A program made the translations under genes and the position numbers. The notes under the pieces were generated by a model. That model was given only the letters and a program-made list of their open reading frames with translations, was not told the origin of the DNA and did not search any database. From contig NC_058511.1 of NCBI RefSeq assembly GCF_020382885.2, forward strand, positions 19,954,504-20,018,503: a stretch of DNA of 64,000 nt, read 5' to 3'. Of the stretch, positions 51,801 to 61,659 are shown piece by piece; positions within the stretch are counted from its first letter, which is position 1; each line of letters opens with the position of its first letter. The stretch is from Scatophagus argus. Lineage: Eukaryota; Chordata; Actinopteri; Scatophagidae.

Positions 51801-54800
51801 ATCCAGCCATGTCTTTATGGACTTTGCTTTGTGCACTGGGACACAGTCATGCTGGAATAGAAAAGGGCCTTCAACAAACTGTTGCCACAAAGTTTGAAGC
51901 ATAGCATTGTCCAAAATTGCCTTCACTGGAAGTAAGGGGTCTAACCTGAAACCCAACCTCTGAAAAACATCTCCATCCCAATACTTTTGTTTATAACGCT
52001 GCCGACTGCCTTTTAACATCAACAAATTGGACTGCAAAACAGCTTTGTTTCAGACAAAAATCTGTTATGTGATGGGTTGAATGGATATGTGTTTTTGATG
52101 ATTATTTTTCTGCTTTAGTAGCTGATATACATTCATAGTAATACTATTAACAGCATTGTAGTCTGGGTGCACAAGTTATTTCAGCTTCAAGGCTTGTGGT
52201 TCATCAGCCAGTGGTGTTCAGTAGTGTAAGCTTCACCTTTACTCAGCTCAGGCTCTCAGTATAATCAGAAAGCCATTGCACTGGATGCACACTTATTCGC
52301 CAATCAGTGAACAGAGACCTGTTCTCTTTTCTACTCTGCTGTACGTTAGACATTAGTGCATAACCATTTTTGACAAAGACACAAACATTTGTGAGGGCTA
52401 CGTACTGCGGTTCCTCACCATGAACTGCAGAAGGCAGATGTTTGATGGGAAATGAAAGGTTAAAACCATGCCTTGAGTGTCAAGATTGTCTATGGTGACT
52501 CATCTCATATGAGTCCACCAAACAGTACATGACAGCACATAAAAGCACCTACTCCCAGGAGGACAACCTTGGCAGATACAATGAGAATTACTGTTCTGTG
52601 CTAGGGAACGATTGCAATAGTAATTCTTACCAATTGCATCTTTAAAAACTAACTTGTGGGACTTAAATGACTCAACTAACTAACTCAAGAGTATAACTGA
52701 AATAATTACAACTGTTGTGTCATTGCAGGGTGACGGTCACAGCCATGTGTAGCATGGACCTCAGTCGGTTTCCTCTTGATACTCAGACATGCTCTTTGGA
52801 GATAGAGAGCTGTAAGTGCTGTGATCAAGCTTAATGTGGCTTTACTTCTTCTCTATGGTTACGCAGTTTCAACCAACTGCATTTTTTGACTTCTGTAGAG
52901 TAGTATTGCAGAAGCAGTGAGATATTTCTTGTTCTTTCCTGTTTTTCATCACTGTGCATTTGTCATATTAAGGAAATGTTAAGGCTGTGAAGGGTGTTGT
53001 TACTGCGTTGTCATTAGTTTATTCTTACGTAAGTTAGAATATAATTTGTGCAAAGATATTTAGTTTCTGCTCTTCCTCTCTCCAGATGCATATACAGATG
53101 ATGACCTGATGCTATACTGGAAGGAAGGGAACAGGTCATTAAACACAGATGAGAGAATTTCTCTCTCCCAATTCCTCATCCAGGAGTTCCACACCACCAC
53201 AAGGCTGGCCTTCTACAGCAGCACCGGTACAGACAGAGTGCAGAGCTGTCCTTTGTTGTCTTAGGCCAATGTAATTTCTAACTTCATCTCTTCTGCAGGC
53301 TGGTACAACCGTCTGTACATCAACTTCACCCTGCGGCGTCACATCTTCTTTTTCCTGCTGCAGACCTACTTCCCCGCCACGCTGATGGTCATGCTGTCCT
53401 GGGTGTCCTTCTGGATCGACCGCAGGGCCGTCCCCGCCAGAGTGCCGTTGGGTGAGCATGGATAGTTAGTTAACTGTTTTTTCCTCATCCAAATCAAGGG
53501 TCTAAGATAGACTGCGTTATATGCTTGGCAGATTGCAAAGCCCCATAAATCAAATTTGTAATTTGTGGTATTGAGCTAAATAAATATAAGTCACTTGACT
53601 TATATATATACAGTATATATAAAATTTAAAAATGCAATTTAATAAATCTAAGTATATGTTTGACAATGACAAATTCTTCCAATATTCTGTAAAATCCATC
53701 TCACATGCTATTTCATTATCATTAAGGCACCGTTGTCATTTTAATTTAAAATAATGAATGTGACTGTTACTTTTTAGCTTTTGTCATGCATCATGCATAC
53801 ATGTGAAATTTCAGTTTAATTAAAAAAAAAATTTATTGCAGCAAATTGACATTGTTTTCCTGCTTCAGGCATAACTACGGTGCTCACCATGTCCACCATC
53901 ATCACTGGAGTCAATGCCTCCATGCCCAGGGTGTCATACATCAAAGCTGTGGACATTTACCTCTGGATCAGTTTTGTTTTTGTGTTCTTGTCGGTGATTG
54001 AGTATGCTGCAGTCAACTATCTGTCCACTCTACAAGAACGCAAGGAGAGGAAACTCAGAGACAGGGTTGGTATCACTCTTCCATCACCCTGCTGATAGAG
54101 GCCATGAGGTACAGGTACATTTACTGAAGTACAATCTTGGCATGGTTTTAGTTATAGTGGCAGTAGTTTGTTTATAGTTTGTTTGGTCAGTTGATCCACC
54201 ACTTTTGTCTTGCCAAAATATCTTAAAAGCTTTGGAATGGATTTTATGACCAAGTGCCTACCAAATTAATGACATTCCATCAGCCTCAGCTGTACTGTAG
54301 GATGCTACTGCTAAGTGTTGATTAGCAAATGTTAGCATGTTAGCAACCACAGTGGTGAAAATGGTAAACATTACTGGCTAAACATCAGCTTGTTAGCATT
54401 GTCACTGTCAGCATGTTAACATGCTGATGTAGCATTTATCTCATTGCTGTGCCTATAGCTTCATAAGAGCTGCTAGCGTGACTGTAGACTTCTGTTCATA
54501 ATTTTTGCCTAAATACTCATTGATATTGGTGATACTGAACAGATGTAATATTAGTGAAGTTAATAACTTCCTCAAGCCGTTTTGCTATTATATCTAACTT
54601 AAACAACATATCAGCTAAAAAACAAATACGTACAATAAATAGTCTTCAGAATTCCAATTATAACAACCTCATAGCAAGAGGGTTCCAGGTTCGAATCCCG
54701 GTCTGGGCCCTTCTATGTGGAGTTTGCATGTTCTCCCTGTGCCTGCGTGGGTTTTCTCCGGGTTCTCCGGCTTCCTCCCACAATACCAAAAACATGCACA

Positions 54801-56517
54801 TTAGGTTAATTGGCTACTCTACATTGCCCCTAGGTGTGAGTGTGAGAGTGTGTGGTTGTTTGTCTTTGTGTGTTGGCCCTGCGATTGACTGGCGACCAGT
54901 CCAGGGTGAACCCCGCCTCTCGCCCATAGTCAGCTGGGATAGGCTCCAGCTCCCCCGCCACCCTGACGGATAAGCGGTATAGAAAATGGATGGATGTTTC
55001 TCTCTCTCTCTCTCTCTCTTTCATCCTCTCTGTCCTGTCTACCTCTTCTCCCCCCCTTCACCCAGCCGACTATCAGCAGGATGGTTCTCCCTTGCAAGCC
55101 GGGTCCTGCTCAAGGTTTCTTCCTGTTAAAAGGGAGTTTTTCCTTTCCACTGTCTGCTTGCTCGGGGGTTCAGGCTCTGGGTCTCTGTAAAGCATCTAGA
55201 GACAATTTTGATTGTATAAGGTGCAATATAAATAAATTGAATTGAAATTGAAAATTGAATTTCTAATGAAACTGTACAATATTAAGTACTATTCATGCAG
55301 TGTTGCAGTGAAAAAAATGTATTCTAAATTATTTTTTCTGCAAAACATAATTATAGTGTCAGGTTTCGGGTTACGCAGGACTCAGACGCAGAGATAGTGA
55401 GAGATAAAAGAGTTTATTTCTCCAAAAGACCCCCCAATCCAACCTCTCACAGAGCTACTGAAAAAGCAAGAGGCTATGAAACTTTATGTAGGATACAAGA
55501 ATCTAACTAGGCTTGAGTACTACTAACTAGTAAAACAGAAAATCACTCCAACAGGAGGAAAACTAGGAAGGGAAAACAAAAACTTCAAAGAACAAAAAAT
55601 CACTCTAAGCAGAGGATAACTATCTAGAGAGAAACTACTAAGAACTAAAAATCACTCTTAATTGAGGAAATCTATCTGAAAAAACTAACAGAAATAAAAC
55701 TGAAAATCACTCCAATAGAGGAGGAAAAACCAAAGAACATAAACAAACAATTCACTATGGCTAAACCTGAACTTTGAAATCTACAACAAAAATTCACTCT
55801 GTTACAGAGGCTAGATTATCACGAGACACGAGGAACATACATACACAGGCTGTGGCATGGACGAGAGCTGGTGTGAACATGAGAAACGAAACACACTGGC
55901 ACAAGACAAGGGAAACGCAGACTATTTGAATACATGAGGATGATGGGGACCAGGTGGAAACAATCAGGTGGTTGGGAAGACAATCAGACTGGAGACATGA
56001 GGAAGGGCAAGTGACCTGAAACGAGAGGAGAGTTACTTTTCAAAATAAAACAGGAAGTGACGAGACATAAACCCAAGACAAGACCTCACAGCGGTGTGAC
56101 ATATAGCAATTAAAAAATGTGGAAAGTAGTAGTTTGTATTACAAGACGTTTTCTGGAGTGAAAAGTTGATTTTTCTCGCAAAAGTATAACGTTTTGGAAA
56201 ACCATTAATTACTTTTCATCAACATGCAGCTGCCGTGTACCTGTGGTATGGCCCATCCTGGCATGATGTCAGCCAGTTACAGTGAGGTGGATGCAAACAC
56301 AACCGGGAACTACGGCATGCCAGAAGAAAACGGGGTCAAGCGGGAGAGAATACTGGTGCAGCTGGCGATGGAGAGCGACCAGGTCACTGGCCATGTTGGC
56401 TCCAGTTCCTACAGCAACGTCTGGATTGACACACATGCCATAGATAAGTACTCCCGGGTCATCTTTCCTGGGGCTTACATCCTCTTCAATATCATCTACT
56501 GGTCTATCTACTCCTAA
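39760..56517 (+). CDS. gabrr1: gabrr1, GABA-A receptor rho1 subunit, complete, ten exons
   Basis: Exons: 39760-39863, 42895-42945, 47118-47224, 48961-49028, 49114-49337, 52729-52811, 53086-53226, 53299-53451, 53869-54065, 56230-56517. Every intron is GT-AG and the phases join to 1416 bases, 471 residues (human rho1 is about 479). The product is a Cys-loop ligand-gated chloride-channel subunit (the GABA-C type, typical of retinal bipolar cells). Visible parts: signal peptide (1-19); GABA-binding residues equivalent to rho1 Tyr102, Arg104, Tyr198, Tyr241, Thr244 and Tyr247 (here Tyr117, Arg119, Tyr213, Tyr256, Thr259, Tyr262); Cys loop Cys192-Cys206; sequons at Asn134, Asn228 and Asn268; the PAR anion-selectivity motif (305-307); M2 to about 324; M3 339-361; M4 about 452-470. 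Pro309 at the pore 2' position and KRSPDITK plus [11 protein letters not shown] in exon 3 fit rho1, whereas rho2 and rho3 have Ser at 2'. The start has A at -3. Confidence 0.95.
41072..41099. repeat. Poly-T run in gabrr1 intron 1
   Basis: 28 consecutive T. There is no adjoining recognisable LINE or SINE, so its origin is unclear. Confidence 0.9.
42895..42945 (+). CDS. gabrr1: gabrr1 exon 2: variable N-terminus
   Basis: A 51-base exon, phase 2 to phase 2, encoding the basic linker [17 protein letters not shown]. Acceptor CCCTTTCAG, donor GTAGGT. Because its length is a multiple of three, skipping it would keep the frame. Confidence 0.8.
43600..44320. repeat. Dispersed fish repeat with TTAGCATG motifs (gabrr1 intron 2)
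   Basis: Two parts (43600-43740 and 43980-44320) contain clustered TTAGCATGC-like words in both orientations and resemble the repeat at 54230-54500 in intron 9. An unrelated stretch between them (about 43780-43975) holds a 16-base tandem pair, GTCTCATTCCCAAGGT. The Tc1 element at 44327 abuts the right end. Confidence 0.4.
44327..45555 (-). mobile_element. Tc1-like DNA transposon, one end deleted
   Basis: The minus-strand transposase begins [18 protein letters not shown], then is frameshifted into the helix-turn-helix segment [20 protein letters not shown]. It continues [34 protein letters not shown] and [18 protein letters not shown]. The outer terminus reads CACTACCAGTCAAAAGTTTG next to a TA at 45556-45557. 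The copy breaks off after the [11 protein letters not shown] segment, so the last catalytic residue and the other terminus are lost. The codons of the QQDND catalytic motif have expanded into a TCATTG simple repeat (44399-44440). Confidence 0.88.
46118..46225 (+). repeat. LINE 3' end remnant, (ATTGA)n type
   Basis: Plus-strand partner of the remnant at 23377-23490: TAGACCTGCTCTAATTGG, a GTGTCATGAGAT segment, then CTATATAAATAAACTGAACT and AATTGAATTGAA units. It lies in gabrr1 intron 2. Confidence 0.6.
47118..47224 (+). CDS. gabrr1: gabrr1 exon 3: start of ligand-binding domain
   Basis: Encodes [13 protein letters not shown] and [19 protein letters not shown]; the KRSPDITK and LLRIDDHDF blocks are close to human rho1. 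Acceptor TTCAAACAG, donor GTATGG. Confidence 0.9.
48100..48352 (+). repeat. tRNA-derived SINE-like repeat in gabrr1 intron 3
   Basis: A B-box-like GGTGGTTCAATCCCG is followed by TGTCCTTGAGCAAGATATTG and the tail AAAAGCACTGTATAAGTACA, a combination common in fish SINEs. The 5' boundary is approximate. Confidence 0.5.
48961..49028 (+). CDS. gabrr1: gabrr1 exon 4
   Basis: 68 bases encoding [20 protein letters not shown] and DM, the first beta strand of the extracellular domain. It is followed by an 85-base intron. Confidence 0.95.
49114..49337 (+). CDS. gabrr1: gabrr1 exon 5: loops D and A
   Basis: Encodes [19 protein letters not shown] (loop D, with Tyr117, Arg119 and Tyr121) and [18 protein letters not shown] (loop A). 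The sequon is at Asn134. Donor GTAACA. Confidence 0.97.
51665..52000 (-). mobile_element. Tc1-like transposase C-terminal fragment
   Basis: The minus strand reads [38 protein letters not shown] and [19 protein letters not shown]. These are the second and third catalytic blocks of a DD34E transposase of a different Tc1 family from that at 44327. The second Asp (FQHD) is kept, but the final catalytic Glu (NPIE in relatives) is Lys. No inverted termini were recognised. It lies in gabrr1 intron 5. Confidence 0.8.
52729..52811 (+). CDS. gabrr1: gabrr1 exon 6: Cys loop
   Basis: The 83-base exon size is conserved across GABA-A receptor genes. It encodes [20 protein letters not shown] and CSLEIES, with the Cys-loop cysteines 13 residues apart (Cys192, Cys206). 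Confidence 0.97.
53086..53226 (+). CDS. gabrr1: gabrr1 exon 7: loops B and C
   Basis: Encodes [20 protein letters not shown] (loop B) and [14 protein letters not shown] (loop C). The next intron is only 72 bases. Confidence 0.97.
53299..53451 (+). CDS. gabrr1: gabrr1 exon 8: M1 and start of M2
   Basis: 153 bases encoding [20 protein letters not shown], then M1 and [14 protein letters not shown], the PAR selectivity motif and the rho1-type Pro at the 2' pore position. Confidence 0.97.
53869..54065 (+). CDS. gabrr1: gabrr1 exon 9: M2 and M3
   Basis: Encodes [20 protein letters not shown] (M2 and the M2-M3 linker) and [20 protein letters not shown] (M3), then [11 protein letters not shown]. 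The donor GTTGGT is weaker than the others; it is chosen because the next exon starts in phase 0 at LPCTCG. Confidence 0.92.
54230..54500. repeat. Dispersed fish repeat with TTAGCATG motifs (gabrr1 intron 9)
   Basis: Shares GCAAATGTTAGCATGTTAGC-type words with 43600-44320. Low complexity makes the edges uncertain. Confidence 0.4.
54667..54996 (+). mobile_element. tRNA-derived SINE, 5'-truncated
   Basis: Starts inside the tRNA-like head (CCTCATAGCAAGAGGG). It keeps the B box GGTTCGAATCC and runs to the GGTATAGAAAATGGATGGATG end. Same family as 33399 and 61660. The A box is missing, so it cannot be transcribed from its own promoter. Confidence 0.85.
55021..55255 (+). repeat. LINE 3' end remnant, (TTGAA)n type
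   Basis: Contains GGTTTCTTCCTGTTAAAAGG, then GAGTTTTTCC, TAAAGCATCTAGAGACAATT and a terminal AATTGAATTGAA run. This is a LINE 3' untranslated tail related to, but distinct from, that at 60200-60395. It lies in gabrr1 intron 9, directly after the SINE at 54667 and a (CT)n run. Confidence 0.65.
55357..56101 (-). mobile_element. Solo LTR with 5-bp target-site duplication
   Basis: A 745-bp unit begins TGTCA and ends TGACA (TG...CA with 5-bp inverted ends). It is flanked by direct repeats TATAG at 55352-55356 and 56102-56106. An AATAAA read on the minus strand near 55415 suggests minus orientation. There is no internal retroelement coding sequence and no second LTR, so this is a solo LTR left by recombination. 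It contains an internal degenerate repeat (AATCACTC every 52-57 bases, about 55541-55715). It sits 129 bases before gabrr1 exon 10. Confidence 0.8.
56230..56517 (+). CDS. gabrr1: gabrr1 exon 10: cytoplasmic loop and M4
   Basis: Encodes LPCTCGM, a divergent cytoplasmic loop with [19 protein letters not shown], and the conserved [20 protein letters not shown] into M4, ending IIYWSIYS and TAA. The ATG at 56224 lies before the splice site and is not a start. Confidence 0.95.
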   Translation: MPCTCGMAHPGMMSASYSEVDANTTGNYGMPEENGVKRERILVQLAMESDQVTGHVGSSSYSNVWIDTHAIDKYSRVIFPGAYILFNIIYWSIYS

Positions 56518-58340
56518 CACTGATGGGACCTGTAGGTAACCAAGGTAAGAACAATTGTAACAGAACTGTGACAAGATGGGAGGCAGATTGATCAAAGTGG
56601 CTGGAGATATGTGCACTTAACTTACACATTCAGGCTTTGATGTGTTCAGATTTCAACAAAGAAGGGTCTTTGTAAAATGCTGAGTGGACAGAACCTCGGG
56701 AACAGTCTAAAAGGATCATATAGAGCTGAATCTTCAGTTAGTCAATCAAAACACACAAATTACCAATGTGGCTTCATCACAGGACAGATAGAGCACCATG
56801 ATATGTACTTAAAAGGTATTGAATGTTTTCCAGAGAATGGTTTTGTCAATTGTTAAGTGAAGGTTTTCGCAACAAGTTCAGAACTTGATCTCTTTAATCA
56901 AGGACTTGAAACAAGTCATGAGTAAATACTAAGCTTAAACTCTTTTTAAAGGACAGGTCCATCTTTCAAACCTAGGGCACTATTTTAATCAAAGTGCAAA
57001 GCAGTAGGTCTTGGCCACAAGAATTGTGTGTGCTGTGCCAAGTGCTATTTTGACTTTTAGTGAAGAGCAAATGAGCTGGTTGAGGTGGAGTATAGACTGG
57101 AGGATGTGAAAATCCATAACTACGCTCTGAGCCAATGACATCACTTGTCTGAGCCAGCTGAGCCAATCACAGTGACTTATGATGACAAAAGTTAAATAAA
57201 TAAAAAAAAAAAAAATGGTGTTCATATGGTTAGATCAAGGTGACACTATTTCAGTCATTATTCCACTGTATTTCACACTGTAAATGGTTACATAATTTTT
57301 TATCATATAAATATATATTATACAAGTCATTGGCATTAATATGTTAGTGATACTGTTGATAAGGAGTGATTTGCTGACGCTCCTGCTTTCGCCACAATAA
57401 ACATTATTTTTAATGCTAATGTAAACATGTCTACTGACAGAAGCGTGTCACATTATTTACATTTTGAGCATTTACATTCTTCATTCTATTGTTGCTGTAT
57501 CACATGGGGTGAGGACCTCTAGTGTACAGATGCAGAATTAAAGAAAATTCTATTTTAAAGCTGACATCTGTGGTAAACACGAAGATATCCCACTGAAAAG
57601 ACATGAGTTATCACTCCATGTATTGGGTTATGCATGGCTCTTAATTAGACACTGGGTATCCATATGTTAAGATGGACACATCTGAATTGTGCTTTTGATT
57701 TACTGCTTTTGATTTTAAGTTCTTTTTGTATGGAGTAGTTATTTGGGTGGTCATTGTGTTGTTACACACTGAACCAATGGTCATTTGCATTTAAAGCTGC
57801 TTATGGTTTAAAAAGTTTTAATTCAAATTTTAAGGGTTTCATGATTTAATGTCTTATCATTTCACCTGTTTCTATGCTTGAGTGTAAACACCTCCACCTT
57901 TTGTAAATCTTCTCATCAACGAAGTGTCATAATAAATTATGTACTGACTCTGTGGTAAGCCATTGTACAGAATTCTTGATTAAAATATTTTTCTTACAGT
58001 AGTTGTTCTCTGATTGTTTACTGCAACAAAACAAAAAAAAACAAAACAGTGACTTACTTAGAAAAATTGGAGATTCTGCCAGTGGGATCCAGAACTTCTG
58101 ACATGTTACAGTCAAGTGAAGTCTGTTCAACAAATGGGAAAATATTCTTCTCTCAATATATCTCTCAGGTCAGTCAAAACTGTAGTTTTCCTCACATTGT
58201 GTTGATAAGTCAAGTTAAATTTTGAATGTTTTAAACTAAAATGCAAACATACATATTACTTACTGCACTTTTGGCCATTAGTCAGATGCCTGCCATCAGC
58301 GTGACAAGAGCAGAGGTGTCAACTGAATTAAAAAAATGTT
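56518..58340 (+). other. gabrr1 3' UTR and downstream spacer
   Basis: AT-rich DNA without coding character. Candidate polyadenylation signals AATAAA occur at 57396-57401 and 57931-57936; which is used cannot be decided from sequence. Confidence 0.4.
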
Positions 58341-58347
58341 TTAAAAA

Positions 58348-58377
58348 CAAAACAAGTATGTCTCCATACTTGTTTTG
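58348..58377. repeat. Perfect 13-bp inverted repeat at a LINE 5' junction
   Basis: 58348-58360 (CAAAACAAGTATG) is the exact complement of 58365-58377, with a 4-base spacer. The right arm is the first part of the 5'-truncated LINE, so the left arm is an inverted copy of LINE sequence. Confidence 0.85.
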
Positions 58378-60395
58378 CTAGATCTCAGTGCTGCTTTCGA
58401 CACTGTAGATCACAGCATTTTATTACACAGATTAGAACATGAGACTAGGATCACAGGGACTGCGCTATGCTGGTTCAAATCATATTTAACAGATAGATTT
58501 CACTTTGCTCAAGTTAATAATGTTTCCTCTTCATATATAAGGGTTAGCCTCGGTGTTCCACAAGGTTCAGTGCTTGGGCCGATCCTGTTCACCTTATACA
58601 TGCTCCCTCTAGGAAATATTATTCAGAAACATGGCATAAACTTTCATTGTTATGCTGATGACACTCAGCTGTACTTATCCTTAAAGCCTGAAGAAACAGA
58701 GCCATTAGCCAGACTCCAGGCATGTCTTAAGGACATAAAGGACTGGATGACCTCCAATTTTTTATTATTAAACTCAGACAAAACTGAGATCATTGTTCTA
58801 GGCCCCAAACACCTTAGAAATAGAATAGCTGATAATATTCTCTCTCTGGACAGCATTACTTTGGCCTCCAGTACGACTGCGAGGAACCTCGGCGTTATCT
58901 TCGATCAAGACGTGTCATTTATTCATCACATTAAACAGACCTCTAAGACCGCCTTCTTTCACCTCCGTAATATCGCTAAGATTAGGAGCGTCCTCTCTCA
59001 GAGTGATGCTGAAAAACTTGTTCATGCTTTCATTACTTCTAGGCTGGACTACTGCAACTCACTATTGTCAGGATGTCCAAATTATTCTATTAATAACCTG
59101 CAGCTGATCCAAAATGCAGCAGCTAGAGTTTTAACAGGAATCAGTAAAAGGGATCATATCTCCCCCATCTTAGCTTCTCTTCACTGGCTTCCGCTAAAAT
59201 TCAGAATAGACTTTAAAATTCTCCTACTTACATACAAGGCCCTAAATGGACTCGCCCCATCATACCTGCAGGATCTAATAGTCCCATATATTCCCAATAG
59301 AACACTCAGATCACAGAGTGCAGGTTTACTTACAGTTCCCAGAATTTATAAAAGTAGAACGGGAGGACGAGCCTTTAGCTATCAGGCACCCCTGCTGTGG
59401 AACCAGTTGCCAATCTGGGTTCGACAGGCAGACACCACCTCCACTTTTAAGACTAAACTTAAAACCTTTCTGTTTAGTAAAGCATATAGTTAGCACCAAA
59501 TAAAGTGTGTAGGGCTGGTAGGCATAGTTTCACCCACCTCATGATATATAGCCACAGGTAGAATAGGTCTGACTAACTGTTAATCTTTAAATCTCTACCT
59601 TAGCTAAACTGCTATAGGCCTATGCTGCCGGGGGACACAAACATGATCCACCAAGCAGTTTCCCCTCCTCCTTTTCCTCTTCTATCCTCTCCCCTCGTCA
59701 GATTAACATGCAGTTCATTATTTTATGTCACTAACTGTGTGTCCAGTGCTCCTCGTAGTCTTGTGTCTCTCCCTCCCTCTCTCTCTCTCTCTCTCTGTAT
59801 CTTTCCGCAGGTATCTCTCCATCCAGATCTTCAAGTTGAACTGTAGCCGGCTCTATGACCAACCCAATGTGTATTGTTGACATCTGCCTGTCATTCCTCT
59901 ATGTACCGACTATGGGCGGGGTGGTTCTCCCTACAGGCCGAAATCGAACTGATAGGATAGTGATTCTCAACATCACATAAAAAAAGAATACATGAATGTT
60001 ACAGCAGTTCATTATAATTTTCAATACTATAAATTTCCTATAACTTGTGAAATGTTAAAATCATATTGAGGTGGTAGCAAAAAGTGAAACTAAACAGTTG
60101 AGATTTTGTTTTGCTTATCTTTTTAGTAATGTCATTTCTCATGTTGCAAATTGCTTTCCTGCCTGTACAACATCCATTGCACGTCTGCCCGTCCTGGGTG
60201 AGGGATCCCTCCTCTGTTGCTCACCCTGAGGTTTCTTCCATTTTTTCCTGTTAAAGGTTTTTCTGGGAGTTTTTCCTTAGTGGATGTGAGGGTCGAAGGG
60301 CAGAGGATGTTGCTGATGTTATGTTAAGCCCTTTGAGACAAACTGCTTGTAAAAATGGGCTATACAAATAAAGTTGACTTGACTTGACTTGACTT
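58365..60395 (+). mobile_element. 5'-truncated LINE with a 372-codon open reverse transcriptase
   Basis: The frame is open from the truncation point to 59493: LLDLSAAFDTVDHSILLHRL, GVPQGSVLGPILFTLYMLPL, the catalytic FHCYADDTQLYLSL, LNSDKTEIIVLG, SRLDYCNSLLSGCPNYSINN and a C-terminal WNQLPIWVR segment. The 3' untranslated part (59494-60395) includes (CT)n near 59770 and the CTGTTAAAGGTTTTTCTGGG region, and ends in (ACTTG)n. The endonuclease half is absent. The long frame with an intact YADD indicates a young, L2/CR1-group-like insertion; the exact clade is uncertain. Confidence 0.88.
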
Positions 60396-60559
60396 ATATA
60401 CAGTCAGTGGCCTGCCCTGGCGGATACATCTGGACCCCTCCCGTTCAGACAGATTTCTCTCCATCCTGGTTTGTGACAGGCCAGTTCCTCACAAAACTCA
60501 CCTCAAATTGTCAAACTAGGCAGTTTTCATCAAATATGAATAAAGATTCTAGATACACA

Positions 60560-61334
60560 GACAGATAGATGGATGGATAGATAGACATTTTATTAAACCG
60601 AGGGAAATTCAAGCCTCCAGTAGCACATTACAGCAGCAGTGTAGGTTAGTCATAAAGTAAACAAACAAGGCCTGACTGTTAGTAGGAGAGATTCAGATAA
60701 TAAAAACTATACTGATAAATAAATAGACTAAATATATGCTAAATAAACTAACATATACTACATAAAGTATAGTAAAGTGCAAAGAAAGCAGGTCGACCAG
60801 ACTGACTGTGTGTAGTTAAAACAAGAGACTGAAAACTACAGTGTAAACAGGTGTAAACAGATAACTACTCAAAAACATGAATTAGAAAGTGTGGTTAATT
60901 GTGCAAAACGTATAAGATAAGGTGCATAATGGAATAAATTTCCTGTCACTCAGGCACAGACTGTTGCTGGGATCGTAACCCTTGAACACCCAGAGATGTG
61001 TTGTAGAGTCTAATGGCCAGGGGGACAAATGAGTTCCTGAATCTGTTTGTGGATCAGGTCAGAGACAGCAGTGTGGTGCTGAACACACTCCTCTGACTGA
61101 TCAGAGTCCTGTGCAGAGGGTGGGAGGTGTTGTTCAGGATGGACAGGATCTTATCCAGGGTCCTTTTTTCTGCTACTGACACTACAGAGTCCAGCTCTGT
61201 GCCCACCACAGATCCTGTCCCCCGCACCAGTCTGTCCAGCCGTGTTGCATCCCTCTTCTTCATGCTGCCACTCCAGCACACCACAGCATAGAAGAGGACA
61301 CTGGCTACAACAGTCTGGTAGATCTGCAGTTTTT
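60560..61334 (-). mobile_element. 5'-truncated LINE, 3' part
   Basis: The minus strand encodes the RT C-terminal segment IYQTVVASVLFYAVVCWSGS, then MKKRDATRLDRLVRGTGSVV and GTELDSV, then SILNNTSHPLHRTLISQRSV. The 3' end is a (GATA/GATG)n run near 60563-60590. It is related to the decayed copy at 15085-16150. The coding part is very short and stops at the hairpin junction. Confidence 0.8.
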
Positions 61335-61352
61335 TGCAGATCTACCAGACTG
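61311..61352. repeat. Perfect 18-bp inverted repeat at a LINE 5' junction
   Basis: 61311-61328 is exactly complementary to 61335-61352, with a 6-base spacer. The left arm belongs to the minus-strand LINE (its first recognisable codons, QIYQT); the right arm is an inverted copy lying outside it. Confidence 0.9.
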
Positions 61353-61659
61353 CGACAACTACATACTATAATGGATACACAAACACACTGTGTAGCAAGT
61401 GCAATGTTCGCCTGTGCTTCTCAGATGAAAAGGACGGTCTTAGGGACTATCACTGCAAGTAAAAACACAGACTTCATTCAAACCACATTGAAAGTGAAGA
61501 AAAAGTTTTGTAAATACAATACATTTTTCCAATATTTTTATGAATAAATGCTTATTCATAAAACTATGATTGTTGTATGATTATTATTCAAGATATATAC
61601 TGTTATGGGGCTTACTTAGCAATCAACCCTGCAAATTAATGCATAAATGTTCTGTATAT

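Noticed and set aside
53139..53459. 106-codon minus-strand open frame
   Set aside because: It is the antisense shadow of gabrr1 exons 7 and 8.
56224..56229. ATG at 56224 as an alternative start for a small protein
   Set aside because: It overlaps the splice acceptor of gabrr1 exon 10; the frame is the C-terminal end of the receptor.
56269..56616. 115-codon minus-strand open frame
   Set aside because: Antisense of gabrr1 exon 10.
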